Origin: Spongilla lacustris
Lineage: Eukaryota; Porifera; Demospongiae; Spongillida; Spongillidae
Assembly (NCBI GenBank): GCA_949361645.1
Contig: OX442423.1
Span: 3,530,023-3,594,022 of the forward strand
Direction of reading: 5' to 3'
Length of the DNA stretch: 64,000 nucleotides
Below, in pieces: positions 21,801 through 33,800 of the stretch. Under the pieces are notes generated by a model. That model did not search any database and was not told the origin of the DNA. It worked only from the letters and a program-made list of their open reading frames with translations. A program made the position numbers and the translations under genes. The first letter of the stretch is position 1. Every line of letters starts with the position of its first letter.

Positions 21801-24800
21801 AAGGGGAGGAGTAGGGGTGGTAGTAGGTAAGGGAAGAGTAGGGGTAGTACTAGGTGAGGGGAGGATTGGCGGAGGGGTGTAGTAGTAGGTAAGGGAGGGG
21901 TGGAGGAGGGGAGTAGTAGTAGGTAAGGGGAGGAGTGGGGGTGGTAGTAGGTAAGTGGGGGAGTAGGGGTAGTACTAGGTGAGGGGAGGAATAGGGGTAG
22001 TAGGTAAGGGGAGGAAATACGATGAGACAGAATAACTTAAACTGACAAACCAATGTCATGCACGTTACTGTGACTTCATTTATTGTACTACTACGGGCTT
22101 GATGCTGAGCCAGTACACAATGATACATCATCAGTAGTGCCACATCTTGAATGCTCCCCCCTCCCTGAACCCTCCCCATCTTAAACCCCCTCCTTTTTAA
22201 ATTTGTACGTCCGCTTCTGCAGTGTACTGATGCATGATATATGTACTTTTTTTTTTCTCAAAAATCTTTATAACTTTTGTACTATAACCTATTTCACAGG
22301 TTGAATGAGAAAGGTCTGTTTCAAAGGCATTTCAGCTCATCAGAGGATGATGACAAAGAAGAAGAGGAGGTATTTTATACATTTGTACATTGTATATCAC
22401 AGGGAGTACAGAATGTAAAATGTGAGGTTTTCAACAGAACATGATGGCAAGAGGCAATTACATTGTTGGATTCAACAAGCATCTTGTTGTGCAGTTTTGT
22501 TGTATCATGATTTCAGGATTACCACATAAGGTTTTACAGTGACAGTATAACTCAAAAATCGAATAGAGTTGTATACCATCACATTAAAGTACATGTACAT
22601 GTAGTCTGCATGTCTGATAGCAATCTACAATGTAGCCATTGAACACGGAGATCAGTCCTAGACTGTACACTGTAAGAACATGAAGTTGGTAATGGCTAAG
22701 AAAAAAAATCTGAGGTACATGTATGTACAATTGTATGTAAGGTGAAATTTTTGTTTGTTCGATTGCAAAGTCCCTGTAGTTAATACATGTACATGTACTT
22801 ACATGTACAAAGTTTGGTTTTTATCCTTCATTGCGATTGTAAGTTACAACGTGCCAAAGCAAAAAATAATATACATGTGTATGATGTTATTCCCTCTATG
22901 ATATTTATTTTACCACACCCATTACAATTTTGCTCTGACATGCTTTGTACAAAAGTACATGTATCAGTTGAGGATGAGTACCATAAATAGAGTAACCTAC
23001 AAGCTTAATTATTCTGCCAATAGCCATTGTCGGGTCTCATTTTTGACGTCAGAGTAAACGCAAATAGCTCAATGTGCCCATTACAATTATTGTGCGATAC
23101 ATCTGTGTGAAATTGTAATGTTAGCACTTCTGTAGCAACTTACTATAGCAATGAAGGATAAAAATATAACTTGGTATATACATGTATTACCACACCTCTA
23201 CCCAGGGTACCAAAGTTGTGGTAGAAGCTATTAAGGGATGTGGTGAATTTAGCTCTGCCTGTCACCTGGATGCAATCAGCAAGGCAAGATATGAGACGCG
23301 AAAAGCACTTGACGAGGTTTCCAAACAGAAACTAGATGCCATTCTTGCAACTCTTTCACCAGGCAGACAACGTGCAATCATGAGGGTGGTTGAGGGCAAA
23401 ACGTCCAGCTGGTTGACAACTCTGCCACTCCAAAGTTGCCACTTTGATTTGGCTCCTGTACAGTTCAGAGATGGCCTAGCTCTGCGCTATTTGCGACATC
23501 CATCTAATCTGCCAGCCAAATGTGATGGTTGTGGAGCTGATTTCACCCTCCAACATGCCCTAGACTGTAAGAAGGGGGGACTTGTTATACTACGCCACAA
23601 TGAGATCCGTGACTGCCTTGGTGACCTTGCCAGTCAGGTGTGGCCCCAAGTTATAAAGGAGCCTATTGTCAATGAGACTACTGCCACCTCAAGTGATCCA
23701 GGACTAAGGCTTGACCTGGGAATCAGAGGTGTTTGGCAACCACAGGTGGAGGCGTTGTTTGATGTCCGTGTCATAGACACTGACGCCCCATCACACTGCC
23801 ATCGAGCACCTAATGCCATTTTTGAGTCAAGCTCATTGGAGAAGAAGAGAATGTACAAAAAGGCAGTTGAAGACAGAAGAGGCACCTTCACCCCATTTGT
23901 CCTTTCCGTGGACGGACTACTACACAAAGAGGCTAGTCACTTCCTAAAGCACATGGCCACTGCTCTGTCTTCCAAGTGGGACAAAGCCTTTTCCATTACC
24001 AGCAGCTATGTCAGATCACGGCTTGCTTTTGCAGGGGTTCGAGCAGTGAGCCTCTGTCTTAGAGGATCCCGCACCAAATGGAGAAGTGGGCTGGGGTTTG
24101 AAGATGGTGCTCCTCTGGCCTCATTCATGGATTAAATTTATTGTCTTATTATTTCTCTTTTTAATTACTTATCATCTAATTGTATGTATTTCATGTTTTT
24201 ATTAATTTAATTGGCTGTAAAAAAATTAAATATAGGGACTTTTCAATGTAACAAACCTCAAATGCTTTTTTCTTAACCATTACCCATCTTCAGTTTTGAC
24301 TTTGACCGGAACTTGTTTTTATTGGCCAAATTGCTAATGGACATGCAAACTACTGTAGTGTGAGGGTTGGTACGTGTATACAAAATGTTACCTTAATTAA
24401 CTCCATAGCATTCATGAGTTATTCTTGTTAAATGTCATATGTACATGTACATGTACATATTTTGGAAATGTAAATACATAATGTGATACATCAAAGCAGT
24501 GTAATGTTTGTGTTTTGATACAGAGTTATGGTTGAAAAACTGACATTTTTCCCTTTGTACTGTCTTTGTGATAAGCACTGTACATATACATGTACATATT
24601 GTCGTCATCTAGTTCCACCATTACTTTTGAACATTTTGTATTGTTACTAGTAGTCCTACCGTATTTCCTCCTTTTGTGGCCCATGCTCATGCTCTGTTTG
24701 TTGCCCATGGTAAATACTCTTTGATAAAATCACCACCCATGCTATAATTGGGTGCTAATTAGACAGTGAATCTCCTACAAGATCCTAATGAACCACTGCA

Positions 24801-27800
24801 GCAGCGTTTCCATATCACATGTAATTACTGCTACTACTACAGGAATACATAACAGGAATGCATGGAGGTGGAAAACACTAGCAATAATGATCTGAGCTCT
24901 CAATCATTTTAATAAAAGATGTACATGTATATTGCTGAACTGTGTACATTTATGTATGCATATATTTGGGATCTGTCAGATTCTATTCCCATCATACACG
25001 GAAGTAATTACATGTAGTATATAATTTATTACTACCCATGCCTTATTTCCACCCACCACCCATCTGTACATTGTACAGTATGCGTCAATAAAAATGTATT
25101 GTGCTACTATCATACTACAATACAATTGCATTACATTATGATCATATTACACTAAGTTATGTTAATTGCGTAAATGGAATACGGTACATACACAATCTAA
25201 AGAAGAAACACAGGAGTTATACCACCTGTCAGAATCGACAAGACATGCTTACAGATGTGCATGTACAGTGTCTGAAATGTAATAACAAGCATGCTACGGT
25301 GATAATGTAATGCATAATGAGCGTAATTATTTATGTTACGATCCCATTGCATTATGATTGTAACATAGACGGATAATACGTTGTGCCAACTTTTACTGTA
25401 CATTTATTTGGCAAAAACTACTGTCCATGGCCATAAATAAAGGAAATACAGTGTATGAACTTAAAAATTAATAATACATGTTGCATACAGCATTTTGCCT
25501 TTGGAAGAGTTTTCAACTGAATAGAACTATATGTAGTACCTTTCTTTTACAATCACTCAACAAAGTTTGAACACAGCTCTAGCCACCAGTTCTACACGAA
25601 ACTAATTGTCAACTTATTATAATATCTTAACTTCGGGTATATTGCAACTGTCCTTTTATTTTCCCAGTCAACTCTTCACAAAGTCAGCATACATGTACAT
25701 GTTGTATCTTATTGGTTTCTTCACCAATCTGCCTTGGTAATGGAGTAGGTCTTTATTCCGCTTGTTGAAACAGGTTGTTCCAACTCATCAGTTACTTGAT
25801 CATTGGTTTGTGCCACTTGTGGAATGTTACTGATCAGTATTACCTAGTTGCATTGGATCTAGTTGCATTGGATCTAGTTGCGTTGGATCTAGTTGCATTG
25901 GATCTAGTTGCATTGGATCTAGTTGCATTGGATCTAGTTGCATTGGATCTAGTTGCGTTGGATCTAGTTGCATTGGATCTAGTTGCATTGGATCTAGTTG
26001 CATTGGATCTAGTTGCATTGGATCTAGTTGCGTTGGATCTAGTGGCATTGGATCTAGTTGCATTGGATCTAGTTGCGTTGGATCTAGTTGCATTGGATCT
26101 AGTTGCATTGGATCTAGTTGCATTGGATCTAGTTGCGTTGGATCTAGTTGCATTGGATCTAGTTGCATTGGATCTAGTTGCATTGGATCTAGTTGCATTG
26201 GATCTAGTTGCACTGCAGGCAGTATGGCATCACTTGTTCTGGTTCCATTGCTGCACTCAGTGGTATGATATTCACTTGAGAGCCAGTGTCTATCTTGAAT
26301 TTGATGATTCTGCCTTGAACTCTGAATGATGCAAAACATTCATTGTCACCCATTTCTACAGCCTGCTTTTTCTTCGCAACTCCTACCACAAATTCATCAG
26401 CATCACTGTGCTCTTCTTCCTCCTGTTTTTGAGTTCATGCTGATACTCCTTTGCTTGACCTGCAGTACAGTAGCGGCTCACTAATCAGACCACGCGGTAA
26501 TAAGACCACTTAACCGCCCGATTATAAGACCACTTCGCCAATCCGACCACCGTCTAATAAGACCACTAGTGTATAAATATTGGAGGGGCGTTTTTGTGTA
26601 CCTTTCTTTCTCTAAACAGGCGATCAATGAAGTGGTTTCCTAATACAGTTGGTACCCACTGTTACACAGGCTAGAATCTAATAGCGAGGTCGATGGACTA
26701 GGATTTAAACTGACTCAGAACTCATCTATTGAGCATACACGCAGCCGTTACAACACTGACACGTGACCCCCACCCACACACACACATTACATCATCTACA
26801 CAACATCCCCCTTCCACAACAATGAGTTATGTGTTCTTTACAAACTCCTTGAACCGAGCGGGTTCCCGCACAACTCGTCCTGAGCGTGTTTGCACCTTAT
26901 CTCTAAGCATGACTGGAGGCATGGTCAAGGGAGAATTATCCACAGTAGCAGGTGGGTGTTGAGTTACTGCTGACTCTTTTCCAAGGTGATCCACCCTCGA
27001 TGGTGTACATAAACCCCCAAGTAGAAGCAAAATCTTGAAATTCATGGGACATGAATTGTGGTCCTCCATCGCTCTGAACCACCACGGGTATTCCATGGCG
27101 GGCAAACTGATCCTTGGTTGCACCAATCACATCCGATGTTAATGTTCTTGATAATGGACATATTTCAAAGAAGTCCGTTAAATAGTCCACTATTATCAAG
27201 TAGTCTTTTCCTTTTATCTGGAACAGATCCAACCCCACCTTAGTCCATGGCTGGTCTGGAACCTTGTGTGCTAGAAAATCCTGTTTGGCTTGTGCGGGCA
27301 TGTTCTCTTCACAGACAGTACAGGTTGTAGTTACACGCTTGATGTCTTCCAACATGCCTGGCCAGTAGACCACATCTCTAGCTCGACGGAAAGTAGACTC
27401 TTGACCTTGATGACTAGAATGGAGCACTCGCAAGAACTCTTCTCTCAGCGAACTTGGTACCACCACTTGACCCCCTTTGTAGATCACACCATCCTGAGTG
27501 GTTAGCACCTCTCTGAAATTCCAGTACTTACGAGCACTCTCTGGTGCTTCCACTATCTTAATTGGCCACCCCTCGCTAATGACTTTCCGGAGTTCTGCCT
27601 GTTCCGCATCCTTCTTTGCAGCCTCCTTGACCGCTGTCAATCTCATGTCACTTATTGGGATAAACTCCCGCTCAGAAATCACTTCCAGCTCTTTGGCCAA
27701 TGCATCTTTTAGTCCCAGATGAAAAACCTCATCCCTACCAGCCGCATCTTCTAGAGGAGTTTCGACAGGTGCTCTAGACAGGGTATCTGCTAACACTTGT

Positions 27801-30800
27801 TGTGAGCCAGGAACATACACTACATTTAAATCATACCGTTGTAACTGGAGGAGCATCCGTTAGAGCCGTCTCGGAGCTGCCAGTATTGACTTCTTGCTTA
27901 TCACTTCCAAGGGCTTGTGGTCTGTTTCCACAGTCACTCCCTTCCCATATATATATTGATCGAATTTCTGGCATGCAAAAACCACTGCCAGGCACTCCAA
28001 CTCCAGTGCTACATAGTTGCGTTCACTTTTGGTTAATGACCTGGAGACTGAGATTACCGGACGTCCTTCTTGCAAGAGTGTAGCCCCCAGACCTTCTGTG
28101 CTGGCGTCGCATTGAATTACAACCGGTTTGCGAACATCGTAGAAGGTCAACAATTGCTCCTGGCTGATCATATCCTTTAGGTTCCGGAAAGCAGACTTTT
28201 CTGCCTCAGTCCACTGGAACTCTGCATTTCCCTCTGTCAGACGTCTCAGAGGTTCACTAATAGCTGATAGTCGGGGCATGAACCTTGCCAGATAGTTGCA
28301 CATGCCCAGAAAACGACGCACAGCCTGTGGGGATGTGGGCTGTTGTACTTTAGTAGTCCCAACTTCAAACAGGTGTCCAACGACAGCAGCGAATGATGTT
28401 TGGTGTCCAAAACTTCGAACTGCAACTGTGAGATGGCCTCACCTGCCAACTGCAAAGTACACTTTCCTATGGACCTTCGCCCCGAGCCGTCATACATGGT
28501 TAGCCTTATGCTGCTTTGTTCCAACGTCGGCTCTCCCAGCTTCTGGTAGTCCCTAAATGCCAGCACATTACATGTTGCTGCTGAATCTAACTGGCAAGTG
28601 AGCTTCACAGGTGATCGTTTCTTCCCTGAAACGGATAGCACTGCCAGCAGCTTTCTGCCTATCTTTTCCACTCTTATAAGAAGACACTCTTCTTCATCTC
28701 TACCACTCTCCACCAGTTGCGTTACATTTTGCTGTGCCCTGCACTGTTTAGCAAAATGATTCATGCCTTTACAATTCCGGCACACTTGACCAAATGCTGG
28801 GCATTGTCCATACTTATGAGTCCTCCCACACTTGGAACAACCTTTACCCTTTTGATTCCTTCTGACCCATGACTCTTGTGTCCTAGAGCCCATTGCTGCT
28901 CCCTTCCTACCGGATGAACTTTGATCCATTAATGCCCGGCTCACCAGCGCAACACCTTCACTGTCCTCACTCCCAAAACTCTCCTTTACATTACCTTTTA
29001 CTGCTGCAACCACTTCAGGACTTTCGTTCTTTGCTTCACCCCAGGACTGTAAATCTGCCGCCGTTGCCTCCATTCCTTGGCACATCTGAATCGCTTTAGG
29101 CAACTCCAATTTGTCGGTCTCAAACAAACGGCGTCGCATACGTTCACTATCTAAACCTCGTATGAGGACATGCAACATCAGATCGTCCTTTAAAATGCCA
29201 AACTCACAATCCTTCACCTTCTTCCTAAGCTCCGTGACAAACTGATCAATCGTTCTACCGGACTGTCTCAGTTGGAAAAACCTATCCCTTGTGACGTGCT
29301 TGCTACTGCGCCGTGCACACAACACATCCAACTTGGCTACGACGACACTATAATCACCCTTGTCCTCGTTATCTGCAAATACAATAGAGTCTACAACGTC
29401 ATTCATCCTAGGACCGATCACCCGCATGCACATAGCCAACTTAACCGCACCCGATGCATCAGACTTGCCGATTGCTGTTAGAAACTGGGCAAACTCTCTT
29501 TTAAACCGACTCCACTGGTCGCTTAGTTCCCCTTCGCCGATGGGTTCAGGAACCAAATATTTTTCCATATCTCTTTTAACTTTCCGATATCATAGACACA
29601 AGGATCCCACTTCTGACACCATGTTACACAGGCTAGAATCTAATAGCGAGGTCGATGGACTAGGATTTAAACTGACTCAGAACTCATCTATTGAGCATAC
29701 ACGCAGCCGTTACAACACTGACACGTGACATTTTGTTTGGGTCTACAATACCCTTCGAACTTCTGGAATAGGACATTTATCTTGTTCTTCTCTTGTGCTG
29801 AGATTTTGAACGTGTGGTAAATATCTCTCCCTACTGGACCAATGATATAGAGGAAAGCACTACACTGTTCCGCTTCATCCTTTCCAGTCATGGCTAAGAA
29901 ATAGTTCCATTGCCTGGTGCCATTTTCGCCATGCTTCTGCTATTGAGGTTCCATCACTCGATCTGAAGTCCATCTCAGGCGGCGGCTTTATGTGCTCCAT
30001 TTCGGATATCCTGCTTCTGACACCATGTAATGTTATGCGTGCGCGCCCAGTTTGACTAGGTAGGTTACTCTTGCTATTCGGCTACTTACACAAGTTACAA
30101 GAAAGAGACCATCACTAATCACGTGCACACACTAGCTAACTATGAATATTATTACATTAAGCATGCAGGTAGATCTGCTGGAATAGAATTATTGATGCTT
30201 CAACAAAGACACTCCAGCAAGTGTAGTGCTCTTGCAAAATCTCATGCAATGCATAGAAAAGAATCCATGTTAGTCCAATTTCTCCATTGGTCTGCTGTTA
30301 GACTCAAAAATTTTAATGATATTTTGTTTGGAATTTATGCAATGTTGTGAGGAAAAACTATTTCGTCAACTCGGCTTTGGATTATTGCTAACTCTGCTTT
30401 ACCAATAATTCCAATTTCTTTCTGTATTGAAATCATATGCTTACATGTACATGTACATGTAGTTACATGTTATTGCTTACTTTAAGTACATGTACACCAA
30501 GCAACAAGATTCAGCAAAAACATTACTCAACTATATTGTAGTTGTGATGATGTGCAACATCTTCCCCTTGTTTGCATGTGGAAGCATGGTGGTCTAGTAT
30601 ATCCAGGATGAATCTAGACAAAAGGAACATCATGAGCCAAGCCACTATTAGAGAGCATTATTTTGAAGACCAAGACCTTCTGAGGGGACAACTGAAAGCC
30701 ATGGTGAGGAATATTGGGCAGAGGTGGATAGTGGGCGTGCTTTTCACAGCACACCATATTAAAGGCATTCTTCATGTCAACTGTAAAGTTCTCTTCCATC

Positions 30801-33800
30801 CAGTGCTCTTTAATACATGCCCTCAGACCATGTGGAACCTCTGCTCCCATAGGACTTACCACCCCAGCTGCTGTTGCTGCTCCAATTCTTAAGGCGTTTC
30901 TTCACTAGCAACTGCAATCTGGATTGATCTGGATTGGGGGTGCATCCAGACTAGTAATTAGAATTCATCGACCAAACCGAATCGATGCAGTTAAGGGCAT
31001 ACCCATGATAGAAAATGGCTGTTGTTAAATTCACTTTGGAGTTTGGAGGAAACTCGCACATTTTGGTGGGGATCTGGAGGGGGGGGGGGGGGGGGGGGGG
31101 CAGATGTGCAACGACAGCTCGATGAAGTTGTACGCAACAAGAGCAGTGTTGCCTGAAGATGAAAAACGTAGTGCGGAATTTGAAGTACAAAAAGGTTATA
31201 TGCATGCATGATCCATACAATTATACGAGACATAAACACGCACAGGTGAAGGACTCTAATGGAGGTAGTAATGGTATACATGGAACAGGACAAGGCCACA
31301 TGTCCCTTTTTTCTAAGGTGTCTGTTGCGTAGCTCCATGTACCGGGTTTCGTGTGGACTTGAGACAGCGGCCATTAATTATCAGTCATCGGCACGCCATA
31401 AATGCATCGATTCGGTTTAGTCGATGAATGCTAATTAGCTAGTGTGGACGCACCCCCAATCCAGATTGATCCGGATTGCGGTTGCTAGTGAAGAAACGCC
31501 TTTAGGCTGTGGGTGTATGAAGTACAACTTTGTGCTATAGCCACACCTGTGGATCAGATGATGCAGGACCAACCTCAGTGCCCTGGCTATGGGTTTCAAA
31601 CTGAAACAGGGCAGACGTGTCACCTGACCTAGGTATCTGGCAACTGTCCCTCCTCTGGTCTGTCTTCGATTTCGTAATCACAACTACCATGCTGTCCTTA
31701 ACGCATGGTGATGTCCTTTGTGGTAAGGTGCTGGTCAGGGTTGAACCAATGCTGGTTGGGTACTGTAAACTCGCTGACACTTGACTACGAACTGCAGTGG
31801 CCAATGACTGAGTGAGTCACCCTTCCCAGACCTACCTAAACCTGTTTGGTGGTTATGGTCGGAGGCTGTATGCTGGGGAGGGATTAGTACGCTTACATGT
31901 AAGTAGCCAGGCCTTTGATGTTTATCTAAAGGTGAGGCTTAGCTGACCTGTCTGAAATTAAACAATGTTTACTTAGACCTAAAGACACAATATATACAAA
32001 TATATATGTCAACAGAATTACCATCACTGTATGCATCCAACTTATTGTTCATTAGCCAATGTGATTACGAAAGTGAAATTGTATATGTAACATAATAGGA
32101 TGTGTTAAATGTGTGATTTAGAAAAAAATCTGAAAGGTTGATGGCAAACATGGCAACCCGTTGTAGAATAGCTCACTTCCATTTAATTGCTCTGAAGTCA
32201 GTAATTCACTTGTCATATTAACCATTTAAAAAAGTAGTAACAATCTGTAGCTGGAATTGAATTGCACTTTTTGTGTATTTATCCAGCAAGATGAATTGTA
32301 TAAACTGTCATATTTTTATACATGTATACATGTGTATGAATGAATGACTACAACTACATGTAGAGTTATGGGCTCAGATATTGTGTCTCTCATTGAATGT
32401 GGGGGTAGGGGGAGGGGCACTCCTATTACATTTGTAGTAGCTTTTTTTTTCTGTACATAATGGCTGGGGAGAAGTTTGCTACATGTACCTTGTGGAAATA
32501 TAACTAGATGTACATATATATATATATAAGCTGTTAGACTTGGTACTAGTATACAGATATTATGTCCATGTCCACCTGTATAACACATACATGTAGTTTG
32601 CATGTACATGCACATGCATATACAGGTACGTGTAATTGTGAATGTTAGTGTATATTTCTTGCAATTCACTCTAGCCCTCAGGCCCTTTCTCGGATACTAA
32701 AGGAATGCTTCCTTCCACTGCTTCCCGGGTTCCTGTCATCATGAAACGTAGCACAGCCCAAAATGCAGTGACCATTGACTTAATGCCTAAGGGAGCAAGG
32801 AGAGAGGAGTATGCACAAGGCAAAGGCAGCAGCACTACATCATCATCACAAGACTATCGTGTAGCTACTAAAGGGAAAAGTGCTGCAGGGAAGTATGACA
32901 GAAGTGATGATCAGAAGTATGGGAGAATAGATGAAAGGAGGTAGGAGAAAAGGGATGAGGGGAAGTATTAATGGATGGATGAGGGGAAGTATGAGAGGAG
33001 GGATGTGGGGAAGTATGAGAGGAGAAGTTTGAGAGGAGGGATAGAGTGAAACTTCCAAAACTGCTTCTCATAATGGAAATGGGGAAAAAAATATGCATAG
33101 CAATGATACATGTATTCTGTGAAATTTGTTCATACTAGGCAATTGTAACCAAGTAACAACTAATCATAAACTAATTCTTGGCGCTATAAATGACGTTAAA
33201 TAATTTTATTCATATCAATGCAGCGAGCGTCCCACAAGCGTTCAGTTTGTATTCTCAAACTCTTCGACATAGGAGCCGCTTTTTATTTTGAACAAAACTC
33301 TTATGGGACGCAGCTACATGTATGAGCTATTTAAACAAATCATACGTTTCATCTAGCACTCTAAGTGAAACATGTATGTGAAGGTCGCGCAAGGCTAAAT
33401 GAACTGCACATGTACTAGGCTAAACGAGCTACTTTTCAAAATACTTCAGAAAATCATGTGAATATACATGTATGTTTGGCTACTTAGGTCACTGTGCTGG
33501 CAACAACTAGAAAGAATCACTTACATGTAGATCTATAAGTCACCCTGAAGAGTCAGAACACACCAATCATTTTATTCAAGCGCATTTTTCTTTATAATAT
33601 AGTCTGACAGTTTTAAAAAAACTCTTTGTAACTTGATTGTACCATGGGTTTAGTCTATGGAATCCAGTGAGTTGTTTTGATCATACTGCATTTAGAACTT
33701 GAATCACTTTCTATGGACATGCATTTTCTCGCTCTTTCCATCCATTTTGAAAGCACACCATCACAAAAGTATGTAAAAACAAAACTGTCTGTAATGTTGT

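Larger units (their letters stand above)
26660..29730 (-). mobile_element. Nested Ty3/gypsy retrotransposon with 109-bp LTRs, internally deleted
   Basis: The LTRs at 26660-26768 and 29622-29730 are identical over 108 bp, so the insertion is recent. On the minus strand the order is 5' LTR, tRNA-Leu-type primer site, gag with zinc knuckles, protease, a deletion removing the RT fingers and palm, RT thumb and RNase H, integrase, a second deletion in the integrase core, the pol C-terminus, a purine-rich tract, and the 3' LTR. It sits between gag and protease pieces of an older gypsy element. A target duplication is not obvious (CCCAC and TTTTG flanks). Confidence 0.9.

Noticed and set aside
25846..26213. 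CRISPR-like array
   Set aside because: Units are contiguous with no unique spacers, in a eukaryotic intron.
25775..26339. ORFs encoding VALDL and MQLDP repeats
   Set aside because: The 15-bp minisatellite keeps both strands open. There is no start or splice context.
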